Made by a program: the position numbers and the translations under genes. The notes below the pieces were generated by a model. It saw only the letters and a program-made list of their open reading frames with translations, had not been told where the DNA came from and did not search any database. A DNA stretch of 64,000 nucleotides, taken from the NCBI GenBank assembly GCA_945873205.1, contig CAMCCC010000007.1, positions 1 to 64,000 of the forward strand, written 5' to 3'. Source of the stretch: an uncultured bacterium (GTDB taxonomy: Bacteria > Bacillota > Clostridia > Oscillospirales > Oscillospiraceae). Each line of letters opens with the position of its first letter. The stretch's first letter is position 1. Below, one piece after another: positions 33,800 through 42,905 of this stretch.

Positions 33800-34426
33800 A
33801 ATACATACACTCTTTCCTTAAATTTTTGTAAGGGGTTCGGCAGCAGGCCCATGGGAAGGGGCCGGCGGCAGATCCGGGAACGATCCGCCCGGCGGTTTCT
33901 GGTGGCGCAAACCGCCTTTTTTTATGCTGCCTCAGCAGAAAACCCATTGTAGAAATTTTAACACTAGTGGGTCATTTTTGTAGGCAATATTCTCGTAATC
34001 TCATACCTAAGGTTGGAACAAAATATTCGTTTTTACTACAGCCGCGCCTACCATTCCGTTCATCTTTTCAGAGCATGCCGCGCCGTTCTTCCGTCTTTGC
34101 GGCAGCACTGACCAGAAATTGTTCCTTCTTCTTCCCGCCCGAAGGGGCATCAAAGAGCGCAGGCATTGCCGTGCAAAGGAAAACGGCCTGTAGTAATTTT
34201 TGAAAAAATGTCCGTCAAGTCCGTAGGAGAATCGCATAAAACCCTTTCGTAAATGTGGATTGTTTAACAAAAAACGTGATACACGCCGGGGTGGTTTGCG
34301 TTTATACTAGAGCCATAACACTGGCCGGTCTGTGCCGGCTGCAGCAGAAAGCCTCGCCCCGGGTATGGGAACGCCGGGGCGAAACCATGTGAATGTGTCA
34401 GAAATAATTTTTATGGAGGTATACGC
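33800..34426. promoter_or_regulatory. Divergent baiCD / baiH regulatory region
   Basis: A 627-base AT-rich intergenic region between divergently read genes. Leftward, an extended -10 TGTTAAAAT (TAAAAT at 33955-33960 complement, TG at 33962-33963) lacks a good -35. Rightward, TATACT at 34303-34308 also lacks a clear -35, with TACACG at the right spacing. Weak -35 boxes suggest activator control, and an AraC regulator lies downstream of baiH. I see no convincing gene inside. A terminator-shaped hairpin occupies 33891-33923. Confidence 0.5.
33891..33923 (+). terminator. Terminator-shaped hairpin in the baiCD leader region
   Basis: GGCGGTTT (33891-33898) pairs with AAACCGCC (33909-33916), followed by seven T on the plus strand. 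No plus-strand gene precedes it, so it would stop antisense transcription. Alternatively it is a structure in the untranslated leader of baiCD. Confidence 0.55.
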
Positions 34427-36472
34427 ATGATCACCGATATGAAGAACGCCAAGCTCTTTAGCCCCCTCCAGTTGGGAAAGACCACTCTGCAGAACCGCAT
34501 CGCCATGGCTCCCATGAGCATGCACTACGAGGCCACTGACGGCACTGTGCCCAAGCAGCTGGCCGACATTTTTGTGCGCCGTGCCGAAGGCGGCGTGGGC
34601 TACGTCGTCATTGACGCTGTCACCGTTGACCACAAGTACTGGTACATCGGCAAGACCACTGCTCTGGACAAGGACAGCCTGGTGCCTCAGTTCGCCGCTT
34701 TTGCCAAGCGCGTCAGCGACGCCGGCAGCACCCTGTTCCCCCAGATCATTCACCCCGGCCCCGAGTCCATCTGCGCTCTCAAGGGCATCAAGCCCCTGGG
34801 CCCCTCCGTCAACACCAACGCCAACGGCCATGTCTGCAGAGAGATCACCATTGACGAGATCCATAAGGTAGTCAAGCAGTACGGCCAGGCTGCCCGCCGC
34901 GCTGAGGAAGCCGGCTGCGGCGGTATCGCCCTGCACGCTGCCCACGCTTACATGCTGCCCGGCGCTTTCCTGTCCCCCCTGCGCAACAAGCGTATGGACG
35001 AGTACGGCGGCTGCATTGACAACCGCGCCCGTCTGATTCTGGAGATCATTGAGGAGTGCCGCCGCTGCGTCAGCCGTGACTTCCCCATCGTTCTGCGTGT
35101 TTCCGGCGACGAGCGTATTGCCGGCGGCAACTCCCTGGAGGAGATGCTGTACCTGGCTCCCAAGTTCGAGGCAGCCGGTGTTGACATGCTGGAGGTCTCC
35201 GGCGGCGTTCAGTACGAAGGCCTGCAGAACATCCTGCCCGCCCACAGCCAGAAGATCGGCAAGAATGTCTACGAAGCCTCCGAGATCAAGAAGGTTGTCA
35301 ACATTCCTGTTTTCGTGGTCGGCAAGATCAACGACATCCGCTACGCTGCTGACATTGTGGAGCGCGGTCTGGTTGACGGCGTGACCCTGGGCCGTCCCCT
35401 GCTGGCCGATCCCGACCTGCCCAACAAGGCCCGTGAGAACCGCTTTGACGACATCACTCCCTGCGGCTCCTGCGCCGGCCGCTGCATCACTCCCGAGAAT
35501 CCCATGCACCCGGTCTGCAAGTGCCACATCAACCCCCTGGTTGGCCGTGAGTATGACTTCCCCTTCAATCCCACCGACAAGCCCAAGAAGCTGCTGGTCA
35601 TCGGCGCCGGCCCCGGCGGTATGTTCACCGCTGTCACCGCTGCCGAGCGTGGCCACGACGTCACCGTTTGGGAAAAGAGCAACCGCATCGGCGGTCAGCT
35701 GAACCTGGCTGTTGTCTCTCCCGGTAAGCAGGAGATGACCAAGTGGCTGGTCCACCTGAACTACCGTGCCAAGAAGGCCGGCGTCAAGTTCGAGTTCAAG
35801 AAGGAGGCCACCGTGGAGGCCGTCAAGGAGTTTGCTCCCGACGCTGTTGTTGTCGCCACCGGCGCCACTCCCTTCATCCCCACCTTCATCAAGGGCGTTG
35901 GCGAGTGCAAGACCGTTACCACCCACGATGTCCTCAGCCGCAAGGTCACCATTCCCAACGGCCGTGTCTGCATCCTGGGCGGCGGCGAGGTCGCCTGCGA
36001 GACCGCTGAAATGATCTTCGCGGACGCACGTCCCCACTCCATCTACTCCCCCAACTTCAGAAACGGCGATGTGGACATCACCCTGGTTGAGATGATGCCC
36101 CAGATGATGACCGGCGTCTGCCAGCCCAACCGCAGTGTCGCAATGGAAGCACTGCGTCACCACGGTGCAAAGATGTTCGTCAACTCCAAGGTTATGGAGA
36201 TCAATGAGTACACCATCCAGATGAACGCCGGCGGCAAGGTCAACGACGTTGTCAAGCACGACGTCAAGATCCAGCATCTTGAGGACGGCAGCGAGGAGTG
36301 GCTCAAGAACTTCGACTACATCGTTCTGGGTCTGGGCTCCAGAAAGTACGATCCTCTGTCCGAGGAGCTGAAGGCCTTCGTTCCCGAAGTGTACGTCATC
36401 GGCGACGCCGTCAAGCCCGGCCAGTCCAGCGACGCTATGCATCAGGGCTTCGAGGTTGCTTACAACCTGTAA
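34427..36472 (+). CDS. baiH: Bile acid flavin oxidoreductase BaiH
   Basis: A 681-residue paralogue of BaiCD. Its N-terminus (LFSPLQLGKTTLQNRIAMAPMSM) and segments such as EASEIKKVVNIPV and DGVTLGRPLLADPDL match C. scindens BaiH. Cluster cysteines are Cys346, Cys349, Cys353 and Cys364 or 366. The FAD loop VIGAGPGG is at 391-398. BaiH acts on 3-oxo bile acid intermediates, with reported activity on 7beta-type or reductive-arm substrates. TATGGAGG precedes the ATG. It is transcribed alone between the divergent region and a strong terminator, rather than inside an operon with baiCD as in C. scindens. Confidence 0.92.
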   Translation: MITDMKNAKLFSPLQLGKTTLQNRIAMAPMSMHYEATDGTVPKQLADIFVRRAEGGVGYVVIDAVTVDHKYWYIGKTTALDKDSLVPQFAAFAKRVSDAGSTLFPQIIHPGPESICALKGIKPLGPSVNTNANGHVCREITIDEIHKVVKQYGQAARRAEEAGCGGIALHAAHAYMLPGAFLSPLRNKRMDEYGGCIDNRARLILEIIEECRRCVSRDFPIVLRVSGDERIAGGNSLEEMLYLAPKFEAAGVDMLEVSGGVQYEGLQNILPAHSQKIGKNVYEASEIKKVVNIPVFVVGKINDIRYAADIVERGLVDGVTLGRPLLADPDLPNKARENRFDDITPCGSCAGRCITPENPMHPVCKCHINPLVGREYDFPFNPTDKPKKLLVIGAGPGGMFTAVTAAERGHDVTVWEKSNRIGGQLNLAVVSPGKQEMTKWLVHLNYRAKKAGVKFEFKKEATVEAVKEFAPDAVVVATGATPFIPTFIKGVGECKTVTTHDVLSRKVTIPNGRVCILGGGEVACETAEMIFADARPHSIYSPNFRNGDVDITLVEMMPQMMTGVCQPNRSVAMEALRHHGAKMFVNSKVMEINEYTIQMNAGGKVNDVVKHDVKIQHLEDGSEEWLKNFDYIVLGLGSRKYDPLSEELKAFVPEVYVIGDAVKPGQSSDAMHQGFEVAYNL

Positions 36473-36509
36473 GTTCCGGCCCACAGCATAATACATCGTT
36501 TTCTATCCG

Positions 36510-36546
36510 GCTCCCATCCTGTCTTTCGGCAGGATGGGAGCTTTTT
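36510..36546 (+). terminator. Intrinsic terminator of baiH
   Basis: GCTCCCATCCTG (36510-36521) and CAGGATGGGAGC (36530-36541), then TTTTT. Confidence 0.9.
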
Positions 36547-36649
36547 CCAATTTTGCTCTTCTTTGCTCTTCCGTTTGCTCTTCTGGCGAAATACGCCGCA
36601 CGAAAAGCAATGAAAACTTAAAAAATACGAAAAAACTTGTCACAGAATC

Positions 36650-36678
36650 TTGATTTTTTTCAGATTTTCTGTTACATT
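36650..36678 (+). promoter_or_regulatory. Promoter of the AraC-type regulator
   Basis: TTGATT (36650-36655), 17 bases, TACATT (36673-36678) with TGT before the -10. The leader to the ATG at 36763 is about 80 bases. Confidence 0.6.
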
Positions 36679-36762
36679 TATGCTGAATATAGTGTATGGA
36701 GGCAGGACATTTTTCTTCCATACACTACATTCCAGGAAATACCGTTCCATGGGGGTGAGCAC

Positions 36763-38007
36763 ATGAAGAAGAAATGCAGGCCACTGTGCGAGACGCCCAG
36801 AAGCAATATCTTCTGCGGGCCCGATAAATATCTGCAATTGCAGGAATATACCATCACGCAGGAAATGTTCCCCGTGCTGGAGATCGACAGTTATTTCATT
36901 CTGGTGCGGGAAGGCAAGGGCGTTTTTATCATCAACGGCGAGGAGTTTTCCGTTGAGCCCGGCTGCGTGTCCTGGATTCAGGGCTCCCAGGTGCTGACCA
37001 TCTGCCCCAATTTCGGCGAGCAGCTTCTTATCTGGGTCTGTGCCTACGATTACCAGCTGCTCAGCTACTACACCTTCAACAAGATCAGTCTCAACATGGA
37101 GGCTGAGATTGTCAACGGTCTGCCGGTGGTGGGGCCGGACGGTGAAGGGGTGGACGCCATTATCCGGCTGTTCTGCCAGTTTAAAGAGCTGGCCCAGAAG
37201 AATACCCGTGGCTCCACCATTATCCGCAGCTCCTTCCTGCGAAAGATCGAGCTGCTGTACAACCGGGTGACCCACAGCATGAAGGGGCAGTATAAGTTTG
37301 AAAATATGCCCCTTGGCCGCCAGGCCAGCCTCTATATGGCCACCCACAGCACCAAGGATCTGACCGCTGCCCAGGTTGCCAAGGCCATCGGCCCTAAGGT
37401 GACAGAGGCCGCTTTGAACCATGCGCTGCTGGTCGCCACCGGTCTGAACTTCAACCAGTATCTGAACCGGCTGCGCCTGGTGCTGGCCACCTCCTTTTTC
37501 CTGTATGACAGCCTGCCCTTTGACTACATTGCTTCCATTTCCGGCTTCAATATGGAGATCACCTTCTTCCGGCGCTTCAAGGCCCTCACCGGCGTCACGC
37601 CCCAGACCTACCGGGAGCAAATGCTGTGCAACGGCAAAAACGGCAAGGTCTACCGGGGCATGATCATGAGCGAGACGCTGATCTCGGTAATCAGCTACCT
37701 GTACGAGAATATGACGGAATACATCGACGTGGATATTCTGGCCAGAGAGCTTTATACTTCCGGCAACATCCTGCGCATCCAGTTCAAAACCCGGCTGAAC
37801 ACCAGCTTCAAGCAGATCCTGTCCCAGTTCCGGGTGCGCTATGCCGAGGCCCTGCTGACCACCACGGACCTGCCCACGGTGGATATCGCCATTGAGTCCG
37901 GCTTCGGCTCCGGCCGCACCATGGGCCGGGTGTTCTATGACATCAACGGCATGTCCCCCGGGGAATTCAGAAAACGGCGCTGCGGCGGGAGAGAGAGCAA
38001 TGGCTGA
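36763..38007 (+). CDS. AraC-family regulator with two AraC-type DNA-binding domains
   Basis: A 414-residue regulator. An N-terminal cupin-like sensor covers about 1-110 (FILVREGKGVFIINGEEFSVEPGCVSWI). A first AraC/XylS helix-turn-helix pair spans about 185-290 (LTAAQVAKAIG ... FDYIASISGFNMEITFFRRFKALTGVTPQTYREQ). A second covers about 310-405 (VDILARELYTSGNILRIQFK ... TVDIAIESGFGSGRTMGRVFYDINGMSPGEFRKRR). Most AraC proteins have one such domain. Located between baiH and baiABGF, it is the obvious candidate activator of the bai promoters, perhaps sensing a bile acid. The start at 36763 follows GGGGGTGA. It overlaps the next gene by eight bases. Confidence 0.85.
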   Translation: MKKKCRPLCETPRSNIFCGPDKYLQLQEYTITQEMFPVLEIDSYFILVREGKGVFIINGEEFSVEPGCVSWIQGSQVLTICPNFGEQLLIWVCAYDYQLLSYYTFNKISLNMEAEIVNGLPVVGPDGEGVDAIIRLFCQFKELAQKNTRGSTIIRSSFLRKIELLYNRVTHSMKGQYKFENMPLGRQASLYMATHSTKDLTAAQVAKAIGPKVTEAALNHALLVATGLNFNQYLNRLRLVLATSFFLYDSLPFDYIASISGFNMEITFFRRFKALTGVTPQTYREQMLCNGKNGKVYRGMIMSETLISVISYLYENMTEYIDVDILARELYTSGNILRIQFKTRLNTSFKQILSQFRVRYAEALLTTTDLPTVDIAIESGFGSGRTMGRVFYDINGMSPGEFRKRRCGGRESNG

Positions 38008-38596
38008 CAAAAACACTTTTGAAAACGAGGGCAAAGGCCCCATCACCATCAATTCCAATTTTTCCGGTGCCCACGACTATTTCACCAACAACGTGCTGCC
38101 CGATGATATCCGCACCCATCTGCGCCGTATCAAGGCCCCTACGCCCTATGCCAACAACCGGGATCAGGTCTTTATGCTGGTGCGCGCCGGTACAGGGAAA
38201 ATGGTGGTCAACGGCATTGAGTACCGGCTCAAGCCCAATACGCTGATCAACCTGGGTCCCTTCCACCGCTACCGCTTCATTCCCGATGTGGGCAAGATGC
38301 TGGAGATCGTTGACAGCCGCATGAACAGCGGCACCTATGTCTACATGATCGCCAACCCTTACCTGAAGCTGGAGCAATTCTATGTCACCTCGGAGCCTCC
38401 GGTGGTGTACCTCACAGGGCTGCTGGCAGATATCGCCAATGATTCCATGAACGGGCTGCTGGGGGAGATGAACGTCCGCAGCGACGACAGCACCAGCATC
38501 TGTTTCTGCTACATGATGGACCTGCTGGGGATCCTCACCGAGAAGATGCCCAAGGCCTATTTCAGGCACGACAGCGGCAGCGGGGAGAAAAAGTAG
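38000..38596 (+). CDS. Cupin-like sensor-domain protein without DNA-binding domain
   Basis: A 198-residue protein that looks like the sensor half of an AraC regulator (VFMLVRAGTGKMVVNGIEYRLKPNTLINLGPFHRYRF) followed by about 80 helical residues, ending before any helix-turn-helix. Its start overlaps the AraC gene by eight bases (ATGGCTGA), so the two are co-translated. A hetero-oligomer with the full regulator, or a decoy sensor, is plausible. I know of no direct precedent. No sign of a frameshift that would have removed a C-terminal domain is visible, since a terminator follows. Confidence 0.7.
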   Translation: MADKNTFENEGKGPITINSNFSGAHDYFTNNVLPDDIRTHLRRIKAPTPYANNRDQVFMLVRAGTGKMVVNGIEYRLKPNTLINLGPFHRYRFIPDVGKMLEIVDSRMNSGTYVYMIANPYLKLEQFYVTSEPPVVYLTGLLADIANDSMNGLLGEMNVRSDDSTSICFCYMMDLLGILTEKMPKAYFRHDSGSGEKK

Positions 38597-38620
38597 ATTT
38601 GTTGTTATTTTGCACAAGCT

Positions 38621-38676
38621 GGAATTTTTATTCATTTGCTTCAAAAAATTTAATCACTGAATAAATTCCGTTTTTT
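38621..38676 (+). terminator. Intrinsic terminator after the sensor gene
   Basis: GGAATTTTTATTCA (38621-38634) pairs, with a two-base bulge, with TGAATAAATTCC (38658-38669). A T6 run follows. Confidence 0.6.
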
Positions 38677-38838
38677 GTCTAAACAAACAAATATTCCTTC
38701 CGAATAAGGCTGCCACATTGGTTTTTCCCATTTGGCAGTCTTTACTATACCCTGTCATCATGTACATAGAATCTCATTTTTTGTCACTTCCACTTGTACG
38801 AAAAGGCAAATCTTCGGCATACTGTTTTCTGTCAGTTC

Positions 38839-38906
38839 TGTTAAAATATTGTCGTTCCAATAGATATCATTCTGGTGGCATACGTAAGGGGCTCCGGGAA
38901 AGCCCC
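38839..38906 (+). promoter_or_regulatory. Probable bai operon promoter and leader hairpin
   Basis: An extended -10 TGTTAAAAT (TG at 38839-38840, TAAAAT at 38842-38847), identical to the one before baiCD, lacks a recognisable -35 and so probably needs an activator. In the leader GGGGCT (38888-38893) pairs with AGCCCC (38901-38906). The rest of the 348-base gap 38597-38944 contains the upstream terminator and a CTGCCA/TGGCAG inverted repeat near 38710-38740 that could be regulatory. Confidence 0.5.
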
Positions 38907-38944
38907 GAACAAACAAATTTCTTTAAGAGAAAGGAAAATGTCCA

Positions 38945-39712
38945 ATGTTTGAGAATCAGTTCAACGGTAAAGTAGTAGTCGTCACCGGCGGTAGCCGTGG
39001 TATCGGCTTTGCAGCTGTCAAGGGCTTCCTGGCCGGCGGCGCAAAGGTTTGCTTCCTGAGCCACTATGAGGAGACCGGCGCCAAGGCTCTGGCCGCCCTC
39101 AAGGAGATCAACCCCGACTACGAAGTCATGACCAAGGCCATCGACCTGTGCGACTTCAAGGCCGCTCAGGACCTGTTCAAAGAAGTAGAGGCCAAGTGGG
39201 GCCGCATCGACGTGCTCATCAACAATGCTGGCACCGACTGCAGCGTTTGGATCACCAAGCTGAAACAGTCCGAGTGGGACACCGTCTGCAACCTGAACCA
39301 GAAGGCGGTCTTCAACATGAGCAAGTATGCTATCCCCTACCTGCTCAAGACCAAGGGCTGCATCATCAACACCGCTTCCGTGGCCGGCGTTTACGGCACT
39401 CCCACCGGTCTGCCCTACCCCGCCTCCAAGGCTGCTGTCATCGCCATGACCAAGTCCCTGGCTTACTCCTTTGCTGACAAGGGTCTGCGCGTCAACTGCA
39501 TCGCTCCCGGCGTTGTGGCCACCGATATGGTCGCCTCCATGCCCGACTTCGCCAAGAAGTCCGTTGGCGACACCATCCCCATGAAGCGCTTCGGCCAGCC
39601 CGAGGATATCGCCAATGCCATGATGTTCCTGGCCTCTGACGCTGCTTCCTACATCACCGGCGCCTGCCTGCAGGTAGACGGCGGCTACCGTCCCAACAAC
39701 CAGCCCAAGTAA
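38945..39712 (+). CDS. baiA: Bile acid 3alpha-hydroxysteroid dehydrogenase BaiA
   Basis: A 255-residue SDR with TGGSRGIGFAAVKGF, NNAGTD, the catalytic serine in IINTASVAGVYG and YPASK. The N-terminus (VTGGSRGIGFAA-K, then LKEINPDYEV) is close to C. scindens BaiA. BaiA oxidises the 3alpha-hydroxyl of bile acyl-CoA in the oxidative arm and reduces the 3-oxo group in the final step. It is the first gene of the plus-strand unit with baiB, baiG and baiF. A ribosome site AAAGGAAAA is followed by the ATG at 38945. Confidence 0.82.
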   Translation: MFENQFNGKVVVVTGGSRGIGFAAVKGFLAGGAKVCFLSHYEETGAKALAALKEINPDYEVMTKAIDLCDFKAAQDLFKEVEAKWGRIDVLINNAGTDCSVWITKLKQSEWDTVCNLNQKAVFNMSKYAIPYLLKTKGCIINTASVAGVYGTPTGLPYPASKAAVIAMTKSLAYSFADKGLRVNCIAPGVVATDMVASMPDFAKKSVGDTIPMKRFGQPEDIANAMMFLASDAASYITGACLQVDGGYRPNNQPK

Positions 39713-39731
39713 TCCATTCAGCCTGTATAAC

Positions 39732-39754
39732 GCTGCCGGCTTCATGCCGGCAGC
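39732..39754 (+). other. Intercistronic hairpin between baiA and baiB
   Basis: GCTGCCGGC (39732-39740), loop TTCAT, GCCGGCAGC (39746-39754). With no T-run it is more likely an RNA processing or stability structure than a terminator. Confidence 0.6.
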
Positions 39755-39785
39755 AAGATTTAAACAGAAGTAAGAGGCATTTCTT

Positions 39786-41309
39786 ATGGGAGCCACTACG
39801 GAGCATTTCAACATCTTCAACACCGGTGAGGAGAGTTTTTTCACCCCCGGCAGACAGCTCGCGGATATCGCCAGGGTCAAGCCTGACGCACCCGCAATTA
39901 TCTACATTTCCCCGGAAAACAAGGAATCGGTGATGACCTGGCGGAGTCTGGAGCAGCTCTCCAACCGCATCGCCTGGTACCTGATGGATAAAGGGATCGC
40001 CCCCGGCAAGAGTGTTGTGGTGGCGCTGCCCAATATCCCCACCCATATTGCCTTGGCTTTCGGGATCTGGAAAGCCGGCGGTTGCTATGTGCCGGTGTCC
40101 AACAAGGCGCCCCAGAAGAACATGGCGGAGATCTGCGCCTGCGTCTCCCCCACGCTGGTGGTCACCAATCGCCGTAAGCCCGACGGTTATGAAAGTCTTA
40201 GCACCGCTGAGCTGAAGAGCCTGAGCGAGGCTTATCCCGAAACCATGCCGCCCGATATCAAGGCCATCCCCAACATGGCCAACTGCTCCGGCGGCACCAC
40301 CGGCAAGACCAAGGTCATCCAGCAGAACTATGCTTCCGGCGAGAGTGACGAGGGTCTGAAGGCCTGGTTTTATATCTCCGGTATGGATTTTGAAATGCGC
40401 CAGCTGCTGGCCGGTCCGCTGTTTCACGGTGCGCCCCATACCGCTGCCTTCAACGGTCTTTACTGCGGCAACACGCTGATCATGCCGGCCGGCTTCGACG
40501 CCCAGCTGATCGTTGACCTGGTGAAGAAATATCAGGTGGAGTACATTCAGATGGTACCCACCCTGATGCAGCGGATCATCAAGCTGCCCGGCTTCACCAA
40601 GGAGGACTTTCAGAGCGTCAAGGTCCTGTGCCACACCGGCGGCATCTGCTCTGCCGATTTGAAGCGGCAGTGGCTTGAGATTATTGCCCCCGAGCGGCTT
40701 TATGAGATGTACTCCATGACCGAGTGTATCGGCATGACCAGTATCCGGGGCGACGACTGGCTCAAACACCCCGGCAGCGTCGGCAGGATGCTGGATGGGG
40801 AGATCGCCATCCGTGACGACGACGGGAATCCCCTTCCCGCCGGGGAGATCGGCGGCATCTATATGCGCTGGCCCAACAGCCCCAATGTGGTCTATAAAAA
40901 CATTGCCCCCATCGAGGCGGACGCCCAGGGCTTTAAGAGCGTGGGCGACATGGGCTATCTGGACGCTGACGGTTTTCTTTACTTTGCCGACCGCCGCAGC
41001 GACATGATCGTCACCGGCGGTGAGAATGTGTTCGCGGCCGAGGTGGAAGCGGTGCTGAAAAAACACAAGAAGGTGGTTGACGCCGTTGTGGTCGGTCTGC
41101 CCGACAGTGAGTGGGGCCATCGCATCCACGCCATCGTGGAGAGCAGTGAGCCTGTCACTTCCAAGGAGCTGATCAAGCACGCGCTGAACTTCCTGCCTCC
41201 CTATAAGATCCCCAAATCTTTTGAATTTATGGACACCATCCCCCGCAATGAAAGCGGGAAGGTGGTAAGAAGCCTTTTGATAGAGGAGAGCCTGAAAAAA
41301 GGGTATTGA
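39786..41309 (+). CDS. baiB: Bile acid-CoA ligase BaiB
   Basis: A 507-residue adenylate-forming enzyme that activates the C24 carboxyl of cholate or chenodeoxycholate with CoA, the entry step. The ATP loop is CSGGTTGKTKVIQ (about 165-178). YEMYSMTECIGMTSIRGD and GDMGYLDADGFLYFADRRSDMIVTGGENVF are the downstream adenylation motifs. VGPLFHGAPH-like LAGPLFHGAPHTAAFNGL matches C. scindens BaiB very closely. It is 73 bases after baiA. Confidence 0.94.
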   Translation: MGATTEHFNIFNTGEESFFTPGRQLADIARVKPDAPAIIYISPENKESVMTWRSLEQLSNRIAWYLMDKGIAPGKSVVVALPNIPTHIALAFGIWKAGGCYVPVSNKAPQKNMAEICACVSPTLVVTNRRKPDGYESLSTAELKSLSEAYPETMPPDIKAIPNMANCSGGTTGKTKVIQQNYASGESDEGLKAWFYISGMDFEMRQLLAGPLFHGAPHTAAFNGLYCGNTLIMPAGFDAQLIVDLVKKYQVEYIQMVPTLMQRIIKLPGFTKEDFQSVKVLCHTGGICSADLKRQWLEIIAPERLYEMYSMTECIGMTSIRGDDWLKHPGSVGRMLDGEIAIRDDDGNPLPAGEIGGIYMRWPNSPNVVYKNIAPIEADAQGFKSVGDMGYLDADGFLYFADRRSDMIVTGGENVFAAEVEAVLKKHKKVVDAVVVGLPDSEWGHRIHAIVESSEPVTSKELIKHALNFLPPYKIPKSFEFMDTIPRNESGKVVRSLLIEESLKKGY

Positions 41310-41344
41310 GTTTCCCCCCTCTGTTCATATTTTCTTTGTATTAA

Positions 41345-42790
41345 ATGAATAAGGAGTTGGATTTATTCGTGGAAAACAGCCAGAACAATTATATGAAAGG
41401 CTTTATCCCGTACGCCATTGCCGCTGCGGTACTGAGCCTTTGCGGCGGTTTCACCGCTTCTGTTCCCACGGCCATTTCTACCGCGTGGAACGTTGACTCT
41501 GCGCTGACCTTTATTACACTGGCCTACTCTCTGGCCGCTGCCGCCATGGCCCCCATCATGGGCAAGCTGGGCGGTACGCTGGGCCGTCGCAAGATGCTGC
41601 TTTTCGCCATGGGCCTGTACACTGTGGGCCAGGCGCTGATCGCCATCTGCCCTGCAAATATCCCCCTGCTGCTGGTCTTCCGCTTCATGGTCGGTATGGG
41701 CGCTGCCGGTATCGCTCCTGTGGTCATGGCCTACATTATGATGGACTTCCCGCCTGAGAAGATGGGCCAGGGCTTCACCATTTACATGGCCATTGCCTGC
41801 GGCATGGTCATCTTTGGGCCCACGCTGGGCGGTATTCTCATGGCCGTCATCGGAACCGCCGACGCATGGCGCATCGTCATGTGGATCTGCGTTGCCCTGT
41901 GTGTGATCTCCTTTGCCCTCTGCTTCTTCATGGTCAAGGACAACCCCAATGTCCCCAAGGGCTCCATGAAGGGCTTTGACTGGGGCGGCGCTCTGTTCGT
42001 GCTGCTGATGTTTGGTGCGCTGGTCTGTGTTCCCACCTTTGGCCAGCAGAACGGGTGGACCGCTGTCACCACACTGGTTTCCGTGGCTGTGGCCGTGGTC
42101 AGTCTCCTGATCCTGGTTGCCGTGGAAAAGAAGGCCGCAAGCCCCATCCTCAGCGGCAAATTCATCGCCCGCAAGAATTTCATCCTTCCTGTGGTGGTTC
42201 TGTTCCTTACCCAGGGTCTGATGACCGCCTGCCTGACTGAGATCATCCGTTTCGGTTATGCCGTTGATAAGGCCTCCGTGGCCAGCGTGGCAATGTCCAT
42301 CGAATACCTGGGCATGGCCATCGGCACCATCGTGCTGGGCCCCATGTCCGATAAGAAGGAGCCTAAGGTTGTGGCCGCTGTGGCACTGCTCTTTGTTGCC
42401 CTCGGCTCTGCCATCATGTTGCTGATCAATGAAGCCTCCGGCATTCTGCAGATGGGCGGCGCTCTGTTCTTCGTCGGTCTTGGTCTGGGCGGCAATGCCA
42501 CCATCTTCATGAAGGTGGCCCTGTCCGGCGTTGCTCCCACCGAGTCTGCCTCCGCCTCCGGCACCTTCAATGTGTTCAAGGATATGTGCTCTCCCTTCGG
42601 TGTTGCCATCTTTGTTCCCATGTTCGTCACCGGCATGGCTGCTAAGGCTGCCTCCGGCATGGCCGTTCCCGCTGCCGCTACCAGCGCCCTGCACACTGTG
42701 GCTCTGGTTCAGCTGGCTTGTGTTCTGGTCGGTATTTTTGTCTGCTTCCTGCTGCCCACCGTCCGTGCCAAGGCTGCCGAACAGGCCTGA
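41345..42790 (+). CDS. baiG: MFS bile acid importer BaiG
   Basis: A 14-segment-type major facilitator of 481 residues. It begins NYMKGFIPYAIAAAV, has the loop GKLGGTLGRRKMLLF and strong resemblance to C. scindens BaiG (GFTASVPTAIS, LPVVVLFLTQGLMTA, MSDKKEPKVV, GLGLGGNATIFMKV). BaiG imports primary bile acids with protons. AAGGAG lies just inside the annotated N-terminus, so the GTG at 41369 may be the true start. It is 35 bases after baiB. Confidence 0.93.
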   Translation: MNKELDLFVENSQNNYMKGFIPYAIAAAVLSLCGGFTASVPTAISTAWNVDSALTFITLAYSLAAAAMAPIMGKLGGTLGRRKMLLFAMGLYTVGQALIAICPANIPLLLVFRFMVGMGAAGIAPVVMAYIMMDFPPEKMGQGFTIYMAIACGMVIFGPTLGGILMAVIGTADAWRIVMWICVALCVISFALCFFMVKDNPNVPKGSMKGFDWGGALFVLLMFGALVCVPTFGQQNGWTAVTTLVSVAVAVVSLLILVAVEKKAASPILSGKFIARKNFILPVVVLFLTQGLMTACLTEIIRFGYAVDKASVASVAMSIEYLGMAIGTIVLGPMSDKKEPKVVAAVALLFVALGSAIMLLINEASGILQMGGALFFVGLGLGGNATIFMKVALSGVAPTESASASGTFNVFKDMCSPFGVAIFVPMFVTGMAAKAASGMAVPAAATSALHTVALVQLACVLVGIFVCFLLPTVRAKAAEQA

Positions 42791-42905
42791 TCTTTTGCAG
42801 AATCCTCCCGGCAACAGCGTTGCCAAAAAACCTTGTATTTATGCGGCGGAAGCCGGCAACGGCCACGCTGCCTAAAGAAAACTATAAGAGAAAGGAAAGT
42901 CGAAT

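Noticed and set aside
31769-33952. 727-codon open frame antisense to baiCD
   Set aside because: It mirrors baiCD almost exactly, has glycine/leucine/histidine-rich composition with no domain, and arises from the strong codon bias of baiCD.
34307-36496. 729-codon open frame antisense to baiH
   Set aside because: Same cause as above; the plus strand carries a fully motif-bearing BaiH with a ribosome site and terminator.
41363-42826. 487-codon frame antisense to baiG
   Set aside because: A hydrophilic His/Gly-rich mirror of a membrane protein; no start signal or homology.
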